From the NCBI GenBank assembly GCA_017307355.1, contig JAFKFG010000012.1, forward strand, positions 1 through 64,000: a DNA stretch of 64,000 nt, read 5' to 3'. The DNA is from Alphaproteobacteria bacterium (GTDB taxonomy: Bacteria > Pseudomonadota > Alphaproteobacteria > Micropepsales > Micropepsaceae). Each line of letters starts with the position of its first letter. Position 1 is the first letter of the stretch. Shown here piece by piece: positions 1-8,107 of this stretch. Made by a program: the position numbers and the translations under genes. Under the pieces are notes generated by a model. That model did not search any database, had not been told where the DNA came from, and saw only the letters and a program-made list of their open reading frames with translations.

Positions 1-373
1 TGGAGACGAAGCCCGAGGTGAAGAGGAGTGCCGCTTCCTTGCCGTGCAGGTCGGCCAGTTCCCGCTCCAGCTCGACATGGTAGCGGCTGGTGCCGGAGAT
101 GTTGCGGGTGCCGCCCGAGCCGGCCCCCACCGTGTCCAGGGCCTCGTGCATCGCCGCCAGCACCTTGGGGTGCTGGCCCATGTTCAGATAATCGTTCGAG
201 CACCACACCGTGATCGGCCGGCCGCCCCCATTGGAGCCTTCCGCATCCGTGTAAAAGTCCGCCTTCGGGTAGTCCCCACGCGCCCGCATGATGTCCGCAA
301 ACACACGGTACCGGCCTTCTCGCTTGATCGCAGCCAAAGCGTCCTTGAAATGATCCTTGTGCGAAAACGACAT
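1..373 (-). CDS. hemA: 5-aminolevulinate synthase, N-terminal part (cut by window start)
   Basis: The reverse strand reads from ATG at 373 without a stop to base 1, giving about 124 residues. The start MSFSHKDHFK and the segment VWCSNDYLNMGQHP, followed by GTRNISGTSRYH, are the N-terminal half of the PLP-dependent alpha-oxoamine synthase family, specifically ALAS. The enzyme condenses glycine and succinyl-CoA to 5-aminolevulinate, the C4 route to haem used by alphaproteobacteria. The catalytic Lys lies outside the window. It sits 65 bases downstream of fixK on the same strand. Haem synthesis is a common FNR/FixK target in this class, but I see no clear box in the short gap, so co-regulation is inference. 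Confidence 0.93.
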   Translation of the reverse strand, partial: MSFSHKDHFKDALAAIKREGRYRVFADIMRARGDYPKADFYTDAEGSNGGGRPITVWCSNDYLNMGQHPKVLAAMHEALDTVGAGSGGTRNISGTSRYHVELERELADLHGKEAALLFTSGFVS

Positions 374-437
374 GGCGCTTTTCTCCCCATGGACCGGCGG
401 AACGCAGGACCGAAGGGTTCTGCGGACTCCGCCGGTA

Positions 438-1106
438 TCAGGCGGCCAGCTCTTCGAGCTGGTCCAGATTGCAAAGCTTGATCTGCCGCGCGCTGGGCAG
501 CGCGATGACATGATCGCGCTCAAGCTGGGACAGGGTTCGTGAAACCGTTTCGATGGTGAGGCCGAGATAATCGGCGATGTCCTGACGGGTCATGGCCAGG
601 CTGATCTGCCGGTGATCGGCGCTTCTCTGCGCCCAGTCCAGCAGGAAGCCTGCTACCTTTTCCATGGCGCTGCGCCGCCCCAGCAGCAGGGAATGGTTTT
701 GCGCCTGGGTCATGCCGCGCATGGCGAAGTCCAGCAGCTCCCGCGACCAGCGCCGGTCGGTACTGGCAAAGGGATCGGCCTTGATCTTGCGATAGGCCAC
801 CATGGTGCAATCCGTCACCGCTTCGGCCGACAGGCGATGCTCCTCGCCAGGTTCGAAGCCGAACACGTCGCCCGCGACATAGAAAGCGTCGATCTGGCGA
901 CGTCCGTCGGCCAGGAACTTACAGGTGCGGATCACGCCCGACACCAGCTTGAAGAAATAATCGGCGTCATCACCCTGGGCGAAGACCTCGCGGTCCTGGG
1001 CGAAATGCTGCACGCTCCCCATGGCGGGTTGTGCGCCCGCATCCTGTTCCAGGAACGCTTGGGCCTGGTTGCCGCGTTCGGCAAGGGGAGAAAGGTGAGC
1101 GACCAT
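438..1106 (-). CDS. fixK: CRP/FNR-family regulator, FixK type
   Basis: 222 residues from ATG at 1106. The N-terminal half is a cyclic-nucleotide-binding-like beta-roll (FAQDREVFAQGD through VFGFEPGEEH). The C-terminal HTH_Crp helix contains TRQDIADYLGLTIETVSRTL, whose E-SR recognition pattern predicts a TTGAT-type half site. There is no N-terminal Cys cluster for an Fe-S centre, which separates FixK from oxygen-sensing FNR. An upstream in-frame ATG at 1184 would add 26 residues, but it lies next to the FixJ-like box (1193-1205); the start at 1106 leaves room for a promoter and leader. Together with fixL and fixJ nearby this should be the regulator that relays the low-oxygen signal. Several matching target boxes occur in the window. 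Confidence 0.9.
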   Translation of the reverse strand: MVAHLSPLAERGNQAQAFLEQDAGAQPAMGSVQHFAQDREVFAQGDDADYFFKLVSGVIRTCKFLADGRRQIDAFYVAGDVFGFEPGEEHRLSAEAVTDCTMVAYRKIKADPFASTDRRWSRELLDFAMRGMTQAQNHSLLLGRRSAMEKVAGFLLDWAQRSADHRQISLAMTRQDIADYLGLTIETVSRTLSQLERDHVIALPSARQIKLCNLDQLEELAA

Positions 1107-1192
1107 GGGCGCCTCGCGCTGAAGTGTCCTGCACGTTTTAGGTGGCCGCCATGACCGGCAACATTCGGTTTGGTCCCCAGGCATGCACCTTA

Positions 1193-1205
1193 GGGATTCT
1201 ACGTA
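1193..1205 (-). promoter_or_regulatory. FixJ-like binding site upstream of fixK
   Basis: On the reverse strand the 13-mer TACGTAGAATCCC fits the rhizobial FixJ site pattern (Y-A-M-G-T-A-R-N-N-T-C-C-C) and lies 87 bases before the fixK ATG at 1106. FixJ sites normally sit near -55 to -60, which would put the transcript start near 1140, inside the leader of the shorter fixK. The match rests on recall of the consensus; binding is inferred. Confidence 0.6.
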
Positions 1206-1220
1206 GGTCCTTTTGGGTCG

Positions 1221-2477
1221 TCAGATCAACTGCAGATAGGCGAAGGCTCCGCCTGCCGCCGATAAAAGCAGGGCGGCCGCCAGCGCCGTCCCCAGCCGGG
1301 CGCCGCCAAAGATTGCGCCCAAGACGGCCTTGGCGATGCCATTGGTAAAGGCGGCGATAAGGATCGTTTCGGCGGCAAGGGAAGCGGAGAGGCTGGCGGG
1401 CACCATGCCGGCCATGGACAGGGTGATCGGGTCCACATCCAGCAGACCGGACAGCCCGCCCAGGGGAATGAGGCCCGCCGGGCCGGCGAAATTCATCGCC
1501 AGTTTCGACAACAGCATGATCGCCGACAGAAGCACCAGGAATTTGGCCATCAGCGACAGCTCGATCGGATCGCGCAGGAGCAGTTCGGGGGATGCGGTGC
1601 GTCCGGCGGACCGCAGATAACCGGCGATGGCCGGCAGCAGCAGAATGGCAGCGGCCGCGACGACCGGCGGGAGCAGGAAGGGCGTGAGTTCGGGCGCGAT
1701 GGAGATTGCGATGGCGGCCATGCGCAACAGCGACACGATCCAGGCGCCGAGAATGGCGGTGAGGATGGCCGGTCCCGCCGCAGGCTCGCGGGCAGCAAAG
1801 CGCGCGAAGGTCCAGGTGACGGTGGTCGAGGTCACCAGTCCGCCCATCAGTCCTGCATAGAGAAGGCCGCGCCGCTCGCCGGAAAGCCGGATGGCGATAT
1901 AGCCCGCATAGGAGACAAAGCCGATCAGCACCGTCATCAGCCAGATGGCATGCGGGTTGAGCGCGCCCCAGGGATCGACGGCACGGTCGGGCAGGACGGG
2001 GAGTAGCACCGCCGTCATTACCAAAAGCACGATGGCGGCGCGCAGTTCCTTCCATTTCAAGTGCCGCAAAAAGGCATGCAGAACGCGGCGGGCCGCCAGG
2101 ACGGCCGTGGCGACCACGCCGCCTGCCGCCGCCACCGTCATGCTGCCCAAAACCGCATAAGCGCCCAGCGCGAACACCAGAAGGCCGGCCACGAAGCTGG
2201 TAGCCGAAAAGCTTCGCGTCTCGCGCGCCCGCCGGTATTCGAACAGGCCGAAGGGAAAAGCGAAGCCCAAGAACGCGAAGCCCATGACCAGCGGTCGGTC
2301 CGCGCCCGCGATCAGGGCGCTGACCGCGCCCAGAAAGCTGATCAGGGTAAAGGTGCGGATGCCGGCAACGCGCGCGCCATCCTGTGCCTCGCGCTCCTGC
2401 CAGCCGCGTTCGATGCCGATGAGAAGCCCTATGGCCACAGCCAAGCCCACCCGCTGCAGCATGGCGATTTCCGTCAT
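1221..2477 (-). CDS. MgtC/SapB-type membrane protein with DUF4010 domain
   Basis: 418 residues from ATG at 2477 (a TTG at 2531 would extend it but has no better ribosome site). The N-terminal segment (MLQRVGLAVAIGLLIGIERG, then GIRTFTLISFLGAVSALI) is the MgtC/SapB signature. The rest is a hydrophobic DUF4010 region with about ten predicted membrane spans, the last ending at the C-terminus. Full-length proteins of this MgtC-DUF4010 type are inner-membrane proteins of unknown transport activity. It lies 122 bases downstream of the zinc alcohol dehydrogenase on the same strand, and may share its transcript. No FixK-type box was seen directly before it. Confidence 0.8.
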   Translation of the reverse strand: MTEIAMLQRVGLAVAIGLLIGIERGWQEREAQDGARVAGIRTFTLISFLGAVSALIAGADRPLVMGFAFLGFAFPFGLFEYRRARETRSFSATSFVAGLLVFALGAYAVLGSMTVAAAGGVVATAVLAARRVLHAFLRHLKWKELRAAIVLLVMTAVLLPVLPDRAVDPWGALNPHAIWLMTVLIGFVSYAGYIAIRLSGERRGLLYAGLMGGLVTSTTVTWTFARFAAREPAAGPAILTAILGAWIVSLLRMAAIAISIAPELTPFLLPPVVAAAAILLLPAIAGYLRSAGRTASPELLLRDPIELSLMAKFLVLLSAIMLLSKLAMNFAGPAGLIPLGGLSGLLDVDPITLSMAGMVPASLSASLAAETILIAAFTNGIAKAVLGAIFGGARLGTALAAALLLSAAGGAFAYLQLI

Positions 2478-2599
2478 GACGGCAGCGCCGTCCGGGTGCA
2501 AGGCGTGCGCGAAATTATCTGCCGGGCCCAATTCATGTCACTGCTCCGGCGTGAAAGTGCCCGGATTTCCGCAGGAAACGCAAGTGCGGGGCCGCCCGG

Positions 2600-3646
2600 T
2601 CATTCCGGCATGACGACGACCACCTTCAGCGCCTGTGTTTCTGCCGCGCGGGCGAACGTGTCATAGGCCTCCAGGATCCTGTCGAAGCCGAAACGGTGGC
2701 TGATCAACTTGGCAGGGTCGAGCTTCGCCGTCTCGACCGCTTTGAGCAGGACATGCGTGGTCACCGTATCCACCAGCCGTGTGGTGATGGTGATGTTTTG
2801 GGACCAGAGCTTCTCCAGATGCAGGTCGACCTTGCGCCCGTGCACGCCGATATTGGCGATGCGCCCGCCCGGCGCGACCAATTCCTGGCAGAGTTCGAAA
2901 GCTTCCGGCGTACCTACTGCTTCGATCACCGCGTCCGCGCCGACGCCGTCCGTCAGAGCCCGCACTTTCTCGACGACACCGCCTTTTCCGGCATCGACGA
3001 TGTCGCTGGCGCCCAGGCGCTTCGCGGTTTCCAGGCGGTTGGCGTCCCGGTCGATCACGATAATCTTGCCGGGAGAAAAGAATTGCGCGGTCAGCAACGT
3101 GGCGAGGCCGATAGGGCCCGCCCCCACGATGACCACATTCACACCCGGATCCTCGATCTTGCCGTTCAGCACGCCGCATTCGAAGGCCGTCGGCAGGACG
3201 TCGCTCATCATCACCAAGGCTTCTTCGTCCACCCCGTCGGGGATGCGGTAAAGGCTGGTATCGGCGTGGGGGATGCGGACATAGTCCGCCTGAGTGCCGT
3301 CGATGCTGTTGCCCAGGATCCAGCCGCCGGTTTCGCAATGCGAATACATTCCGCGGCGGCAATAATCGCATTTGCCGCAAGCAGTGATGCAGGAAATGAG
3401 AACGCGGTCGCCCGGCTTGAATCGCGATATCGCTCCGCCCACGCTTTCGATCACGCCGACGCCTTCATGGCCCAGAATGCGTCCCGGTGCGCAGCTGGGC
3501 ACGTCACCCTTGAGGATGTGCAGATCGGTGCCGCGGATGGTGGTGCGGGTAAGCTTCACGATGGCGTCATCGGGCGCGATGAGGACTGGTTTGGCGCGCT
3601 CCTCCAGGTTTTTCTTTCCAGGACCGCGATAGACCAAAGCTTTCAT
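2600..3646 (-). CDS. Zinc-dependent alcohol dehydrogenase (MDR family) with altered catalytic-zinc ligand
   Basis: 348 residues from ATG at 3646 (MKALVYRGPGKKN). The order is a GroES-like catalytic domain, then a Rossmann domain with VVIVGAGPIGLATLLTAQ near residue 170. The structural-zinc Cys set is intact (CGKCDYCRRGMYSHC). At the position that normally reads ICGTDLH, the protein has IRGTDLH: residue 38 is Arg, encoded by CGC at 3533-3535, one base from TGC. The usual first ligand of the catalytic zinc is therefore missing, while the GHEGVGV motif with the second ligand remains. A FixK-type box lies 57 bases before the start. It probably was an NAD(P)-dependent alcohol dehydrogenase used under low oxygen; present activity is uncertain. 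Confidence 0.85.
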   Translation of the reverse strand: MKALVYRGPGKKNLEERAKPVLIAPDDAIVKLTRTTIRGTDLHILKGDVPSCAPGRILGHEGVGVIESVGGAISRFKPGDRVLISCITACGKCDYCRRGMYSHCETGGWILGNSIDGTQADYVRIPHADTSLYRIPDGVDEEALVMMSDVLPTAFECGVLNGKIEDPGVNVVIVGAGPIGLATLLTAQFFSPGKIIVIDRDANRLETAKRLGASDIVDAGKGGVVEKVRALTDGVGADAVIEAVGTPEAFELCQELVAPGGRIANIGVHGRKVDLHLEKLWSQNITITTRLVDTVTTHVLLKAVETAKLDPAKLISHRFGFDRILEAYDTFARAAETQALKVVVVMPE

Positions 3647-3703
3647 GGCGGCATTGCCTCTTTGAGGATGCCGCGACGCTAAAATATATCGTGCCGGGGG
3701 TGA

Positions 3704-3717
3704 TTGCGCCCGATCAA
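3704..3717. promoter_or_regulatory. FixK/FNR-type box between the alcohol dehydrogenase and fixL
   Basis: The 14-mer TTGCGCCCGATCAA (reverse strand TTGATCGGGCGCAA) has the FNR-family form TTGNN-N4-ATCAA. It is 57 bases from the alcohol dehydrogenase ATG (3646) and 47 bases from the fixL ATG (3765), so it could serve either or both divergent genes. The same asymmetric TTGCG/ATCAA form recurs at 6225 and 7113. Confidence 0.6.
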
Positions 3718-3764
3718 CTCTTGGCGGGATAAGACGGCTTGATATAGTGCGCCGGGGCGAGGCC

Positions 3765-5600
3765 ATGAACGCGACAGAAGCAGCGGAGTTTATTGAGCTT
3801 TCTCAAGCGGCCGAGGCGGCGCAGCTGGGTATCTGGCGTTATGCCGATGGCCGGTTTCGTTTCGATATGCGGGGCCGGGAATTGCTGGGCGCAGATCTGG
3901 CCGAAGCCGGCATCAAACAGGTGCTGGATGGAATCGATGCCGCCGACCAGGCGGCTGTGGCGGAGATGTTCCGGTCCGGTGGAGGCGATGTGGACATCGA
4001 CTTTCGCCGCCGCGACGGCCGCTGGCTTCGCCTCCGCGGGGGCCCGCTTTCCGACGGATCGGTTCATGGCGTGATACTCGACATCGGCAAGCGCCGGGAC
4101 GAGAGCCGGTCACAAAGCCGTCTGGCTGCCATCATCGCGAGTTCCGATGACGCCATCGTTGCGATGACCCTGGGCGGCGTCGTGACCGACTGGAACCGGG
4201 CGGCCGAAACAATATTCGGTTATCCGGCGGCCGAGATGATCGGAAAGCCGATTACCCCCATCTTGCCCCTGGGCAAGGAGAATGAGGAGCGAGAGATTCT
4301 CGTCCGCATCGGACGCGGCGAACGCATTGAGCATTTTGAGACCAGGCGGCAGCGCAAGGATGGCCGGATTATTGATGTATCCGTGACCGTCTCGCCGCTC
4401 GCCGATGAAGAGGGCCGTATCGTGGGCGCGTCAAAGGTCGCTCGCGATGTCACCGCGGCGATGGCATCGCAGCAAGCGTTGCTGGAACGGGAAGCGCATC
4501 TGCAATCGGTTCTGGACACGGTGCCGGATGCCATGATCGTGATCGACACCAGGGGGCTGATCCAGTCCTTCAGCGCTGCGGCGGAAAAAACCTTCGGCTA
4601 TACCGCGGCGGAGGCGGCGGGCCACAATGTAAGCATGCTGATGCCCGAACCGGATCGCGGCCGGCATGATGGTTATATCGCGCGCTATCTGACCACCGGC
4701 GAGCAGCGCATCATCGGCATCGGCCGTCTGGTGGTGGGGCAGCGCCGCGACGGCACGACCTTTCCCATGGAGTTGGCGATCGGTGAGGCGCGGCTGGGGG
4801 ACAAGCGCTTCTTCACCGGCTTTGTGCGCGATCTGACGGAACGGGAGCAGACCCAGCAGAAATTGCGCGAACTGCAGGCCGAACTGGTTCATATGGCGCG
4901 CTTCACCGCCCTGGGCGAGATGGCATCGACGCTGGCGCATGAACTGAATCAGCCCCTGACGGCGGTGGCGAGCTATCTGAACGGCGCGCGCCGGCTGATC
5001 GATGGCGGCAAGCCCGCGGACCTGCCCATGGCACGGGGCGCGATCGAAAGCGCCGCCGAGCAAGCATTGCGCGCGGGCCAGATCATCAGGCGCTTGCGGG
5101 AATTCGTGGCGCGGGGCGAAAGCGACCGCCAGGTGGAGGATATCCGGGCCCTGGTGGAAGAAGCCAGCGCGCTGGCGCTGGTGGGAGCCCGTGAGGCAGG
5201 CGTGCAATTCACGCTTCAAGCCGCGGACGATGTACCGCCGGTCCTGGCCGACAAGGTGCAGGTCCAGCAAGTGATCCTCAACCTGATGCGCAATGCCATC
5301 GAGGCGATGTCGGACGGCGCGGTGCGGGAATTGACGGTGACAATCCATTCGGTCGCGGGAGACATGGTGCAGATCGATGTTTCCGACACCGGCAGCGGCA
5401 TCGCGTCGGACATTTTGCCCGACCTTTTTCAACCTTTCGTCACCAGCAAGCCGCACGGCATGGGCGTGGGCCTTTCCATTTCGCGCACCATCATGGAAGC
5501 GCATGGCGGGCAGCTCTGGGCCGAACCGCGGCCGGGCGGCGGCACGATTTTCCATATGACATTGCGGGCCATCGCCCCGGGACGTGAATATGTCGAATGA
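3765..5600 (+). CDS. fixL: Oxygen-sensing haem-PAS histidine kinase FixL
   Basis: 611 residues from ATG at 3765 (preceded by GGGGCGAGG; a GTG at 3747 is less likely). There are three PAS-like modules, at about 1-115, 118-237 and 243-362, then HisKA with phospho-acceptor His392 in AHELNQPL, and HATPase_c with [16 protein letters not shown] and GMGVGLS. The third PAS carries the haem signature RHDGYIARY: His301, Arg307 (His+6) and Arg321 (His+20) keep the exact spacing of Bradyrhizobium FixL His200, Arg206 and Arg220. It has no transmembrane segment, so it should be soluble, as in Bradyrhizobium. It overlaps fixJ by 11 bases. Oxygen release from the haem should switch on autophosphorylation and transfer to FixJ. 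Confidence 0.93.
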   Translation: MNATEAAEFIELSQAAEAAQLGIWRYADGRFRFDMRGRELLGADLAEAGIKQVLDGIDAADQAAVAEMFRSGGGDVDIDFRRRDGRWLRLRGGPLSDGSVHGVILDIGKRRDESRSQSRLAAIIASSDDAIVAMTLGGVVTDWNRAAETIFGYPAAEMIGKPITPILPLGKENEEREILVRIGRGERIEHFETRRQRKDGRIIDVSVTVSPLADEEGRIVGASKVARDVTAAMASQQALLEREAHLQSVLDTVPDAMIVIDTRGLIQSFSAAAEKTFGYTAAEAAGHNVSMLMPEPDRGRHDGYIARYLTTGEQRIIGIGRLVVGQRRDGTTFPMELAIGEARLGDKRFFTGFVRDLTEREQTQQKLRELQAELVHMARFTALGEMASTLAHELNQPLTAVASYLNGARRLIDGGKPADLPMARGAIESAAEQALRAGQIIRRLREFVARGESDRQVEDIRALVEEASALALVGAREAGVQFTLQAADDVPPVLADKVQVQQVILNLMRNAIEAMSDGAVRELTVTIHSVAGDMVQIDVSDTGSGIASDILPDLFQPFVTSKPHGMGVGLSISRTIMEAHGGQLWAEPRPGGGTIFHMTLRAIAPGREYVE

Positions 5601-6216
5601 CGCTATCATCCACTTGATCGACGATGACGAGCATGTGCGCCGCGCCGTCGCCTTCCTGCTGGGCACGGCGGGATTTGCGGTGAAGCTCCATGAATCCGCC
5701 GTTTCCTTTTTCACCGGCCTGGACAAGCAGCACCCCGGATGCATCGTCAGCGATGTGCGCATGCCCGGCATGGATGGCGTCGAATTGTTGCGCCGCCTGA
5801 AGGAGAAGGGCGTCGACATGCCCATGATCATCATGACCGGGCATGCCGACGTGGCCCTGGCGGTGGCCGCAATGAAGGCGGGGGCGGTGGATTTCATCGA
5901 GAAGCCATTCGATGACGATGTGCTGCTGAATGCCGTCCGCCTGGCCCTGTCGCGATATGCCAATGCCGATCAGTCGGGAACAGAAGCGGCGCAAATCCGC
6001 GCCCGGGTGGAGAGCCTGTCGCCGCGGGAACGCCAGGTGCTGGACGGCTTGCTGGCCGGTCATCCCAACAAGACCATCGCCTATGACCTTTCCCTCAGCC
6101 CGCGCACCGTGGAAGTCCATCGTGCCAACCTGATGACCAAGATGGGGGCAAAAAGCCTGTCGGACCTGGTGCGGATGGCGATGCTGGCCAGGCTGGCAGC
6201 CAATAACGGGGCCTGA
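5590..6216 (+). CDS. fixJ: Response regulator FixJ
   Basis: 208 residues from ATG at 5590 (GTG at 5584 is an alternative). The receiver domain has the acidic pair DDD near residue 11, phospho-acceptor Asp55 in VSDVRMPG, and the conserved Lys in IEKPFDDD. The LuxR/GerE-type HTH ([15 protein letters not shown] through [13 protein letters not shown]) fills the C-terminus. The order and overlap with fixL make it the cognate regulator. A FixJ-like site lies upstream of fixK at 1193-1205, on the opposite strand of this locus. Confidence 0.93.
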   Translation: MSNDAIIHLIDDDEHVRRAVAFLLGTAGFAVKLHESAVSFFTGLDKQHPGCIVSDVRMPGMDGVELLRRLKEKGVDMPMIIMTGHADVALAVAAMKAGAVDFIEKPFDDDVLLNAVRLALSRYANADQSGTEAAQIRARVESLSPRERQVLDGLLAGHPNKTIAYDLSLSPRTVEVHRANLMTKMGAKSLSDLVRMAMLARLAANNGA

Positions 6217-6224
6217 CGGCCGGT

Positions 6225-6238
6225 TTGCGTCAAATCAA
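6225..6238 (+). promoter_or_regulatory. FixK/FNR-type box upstream of the FixT-like gene
   Basis: TTGCGTCAAATCAA matches the FNR-family pattern with an intact ATCAA promoter-proximal half. It ends 62 bases before the ATG at 6301, a spacing that suits activation from about -41.5. It lies immediately after the fixJ stop, so the receiver gene and its follower can be expressed apart from fixLJ. Confidence 0.65.
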
Positions 6239-6300
6239 GGCGGGTGCTGCGGTACGGCCTAAGATGAAACCTTCATCGTGGCGGCCGGATCAGTGGAATC

Positions 6301-6669
6301 ATGTCAAGTACGGAAATGAATATTCTTGTCGTGGACGACGACCCCGCCGTGCGCGACGCGTTGAAATTCTCCCTGGAGCTGGAGGGTTTCAAAGTCCATG
6401 CCTGCCGCGATGGGTGGGAGCTTCTGGCGCATGGCGCCCTGCGAGATTCTGATTGCATCGTGCTGGACTACAGGATGCCGGGCCTTGACGGCCTGAGCGT
6501 GCTTAACCAACTGGCAATGCGCAAAGTGGAAGCGCCGGTGATCCTGATCACCGGGCCGATCCCGGAAAACCTGCGCAGCCGGGCCTTGCGGGCGGGCGCG
6601 CGCCTGGTGCTGGAAAAACCTCTTCTCGATGGTGTGCTCACCGACAAAATCAGGGAATTGACTCATTAG
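6301..6669 (+). CDS. Single-domain receiver, FixT-like candidate
   Basis: 122 residues that are entirely a CheY-like receiver: DDDP near residue 13, Asp56 in VLDYRMPG, Thr in LITG, and Lys in LEKPLLDG. There is no output domain. It follows fixJ by 84 bases and has its own FixK-type box. In Caulobacter, FixT is a stand-alone receiver-like protein activated by FixK that inhibits FixL, so position and architecture both suggest a feedback regulator. Caulobacter FixT binds an Fe-S cluster through several cysteines; I see only two here (HACRDG and SDCIVLD), so that property may not be shared. It could also be an independent CheY-type phospho-relay protein. Confidence 0.75.
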   Translation: MSSTEMNILVVDDDPAVRDALKFSLELEGFKVHACRDGWELLAHGALRDSDCIVLDYRMPGLDGLSVLNQLAMRKVEAPVILITGPIPENLRSRALRAGARLVLEKPLLDGVLTDKIRELTH

Positions 6670-6683
6670 ACGAGGGGCCGGCC

Positions 6684-7106
6684 ATGGCGTCCAAGACCCG
6701 GGATGAGGTGCTGGTGTTCCTGCGAAGCCGGCGGTGCGGCGTGATCGCCACCGCCACCCCGGACGGGCGGCCCGAGGCCGCGCTGGTGGATATCGCCACG
6801 ACCGAGGCGGGCGAGATCGTCTTCGAAACCACGTCGGCGACGCGCAAATTCGCAAATTTGGGCAACAATCCGCGCGCCGCGCTGGTCGCGGGCTGGGACG
6901 ATGAACAGACTCTGCAGATCGACGGCATCGTGGACATGCTTGCGGGGTCCGAGCTCGCGCGGCTGCGGGATTTCTATCTCTCTGTCTTCCCGCAAAAGGT
7001 CTCGCATCCCAATTGGCCGGGCAATCACTATTTTCGTCTCCGGCCGCGCTGGATGCGGTTCAGCGACTATCATATGCCGCGAGCGGTGGAGGAATTCCGG
7101 TTCTGA
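6684..7106 (+). CDS. Pyridoxamine 5'-phosphate oxidase-family flavin split-barrel protein
   Basis: 140 residues. The N-terminal part (GVIATATPDGRPEAALVDIATTE through TTSATRKFANLGNNPRAAL) is the FMN-binding split-barrel fold of the PNPOx-like family. No specific pyridoxine-oxidase C-terminal signature is present, so it is more likely a general FMN or haem-binding reductase of this superfamily. It starts 15 bases after the FixT-like gene and should share its FixK-controlled transcript. The substrate is unknown. Confidence 0.8.
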   Translation: MASKTRDEVLVFLRSRRCGVIATATPDGRPEAALVDIATTEAGEIVFETTSATRKFANLGNNPRAALVAGWDDEQTLQIDGIVDMLAGSELARLRDFYLSVFPQKVSHPNWPGNHYFRLRPRWMRFSDYHMPRAVEEFRF

Positions 7107-7112
7107 CCGGCT

Positions 7113-7126
7113 TTGCGCCGGATCAA
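7113..7126 (+). promoter_or_regulatory. FixK/FNR-type box upstream of the UspA gene
   Basis: TTGCGCCGGATCAA has the same asymmetric form as the boxes at 3704 and 6225. It ends 60 bases before the ATG at 7187, nearly the same spacing as at the FixT-like gene. Confidence 0.65.
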
Positions 7127-7186
7127 GGCAAGAAGTGCTTCTGCCTGTGAATCTGCTGTCAGGGACAAGCGGACCGGGAGAGCAGA

Positions 7187-8017
7187 ATGGGCTTCAAGAC
7201 ATTGATGGTGCATCTGGAGCTTGGCCGCGCCAATGACAGGTTGCTTGCGGTTGCCGGTGATCTGGCGCAACGCCTGAAAGCGCATGTCATCGGCATCGCT
7301 GCCTGCCAGCCCATTCAGCTGATGTACAACGAAACCTATATCAGTGGCGAGATCGTGGAGCAGGACCGCGAGCAGATCGAAAAGCAGCTTGGGGATGCCG
7401 AGCGCCAAATGCGTACCGCTTTGGACGCGCTTGGCGTGAAATCGGAATGGCGCTCGACAATAACGCCGGGCTCGTTGGCGGATTTCATGGCGGTGCAGGC
7501 GCGTGCCGCCGATCTTGTTCTTACGGGCCCGTCGCTCCGCGGCTCGACTTTCGATCATACCCGGCAGGTGAATGTCGCGGACTTGGCGATGGAAGCGGGT
7601 CGACCGGTTCTTATCGTGCCGCACGGTCGCGATCATCTTGATTTGAACCGCGCCATGGTGGCCTGGAAATCCACGCGCGAAAGTCGCCGTGCCGTGGCCG
7701 ATGCCCTACCGCTGCTCAAGCTGGCGCATGAAGTCTCGGTGGTGGAGGTCGTCGGAGATGAGGAAATTCCCGGCGCCAAACAGGACGTGACGGATGTGGC
7801 GGCTTGGCTCGCGCGGCATGGCGTCATCGCCAAACCGGAAGCAGTCCCCGCCATCGGACCAGACGCGGAGCGTCTGTACGACCTGGCGCGGGAACGGCAA
7901 GTGGATTTGATCGTTGCCGGCGCCTACGGCCATCGCCGCGTGCGCGAATGGATTTTCGGCGGCGTCACAGCCGATTTTCTGATGACGCCCGACCGCTGTG
8001 TGATGCTTTCGCATTGA
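7187..8017 (+). CDS. Tandem universal stress protein (UspA family)
   Basis: 276 residues that form two Usp domains, about 1-150 and 155-276. The second ends with DLIVAGAYGHRRVREWIFGG, the G-x2-G-x9-G nucleotide-binding signature. The first has the shorter VLTGPSLRG version. Tandem UspA proteins are common members of low-oxygen regulons in bacteria, which fits the FixK-type box 60 bases upstream. It would be cytoplasmic. Its precise role is unknown. Confidence 0.88.
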   Translation: MGFKTLMVHLELGRANDRLLAVAGDLAQRLKAHVIGIAACQPIQLMYNETYISGEIVEQDREQIEKQLGDAERQMRTALDALGVKSEWRSTITPGSLADFMAVQARAADLVLTGPSLRGSTFDHTRQVNVADLAMEAGRPVLIVPHGRDHLDLNRAMVAWKSTRESRRAVADALPLLKLAHEVSVVEVVGDEEIPGAKQDVTDVAAWLARHGVIAKPEAVPAIGPDAERLYDLARERQVDLIVAGAYGHRRVREWIFGGVTADFLMTPDRCVMLSH

Positions 8018-8040
8018 AAGCGGCGATCGCGGCCGCGTTG

Positions 8041-8054
8041 TTGATCGCCGTCAA
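8041..8054 (+). promoter_or_regulatory. FixK/FNR-type box upstream of a small membrane protein
   Basis: TTGATCGCCGTCAA matches nine of the ten informative positions of TTGAT-N4-ATCAA. It ends 53 bases before the ATG at 8108, so activation from -41.5 would start transcription close to 8089, just ahead of the ribosome site. Confidence 0.55.
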
Positions 8055-8107
8055 TGCCGAGTTCTGTTTGCCCTGCCATGGAAAGGCTTTCCAACAGGGA
8101 GAATGAG

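Noticed and set aside
1107..1184. Longer FixK start at ATG 1184
   Set aside because: It would start eight bases from the FixJ-like box, leaving no room for promoter and leader, and adds residues not seen in the family.
4431..5963. Reverse frame of 510 codons opposite fixL/fixJ
   Set aside because: It spans two forward genes with complete domains and is His/Arg-rich, typical of an antisense shadow.
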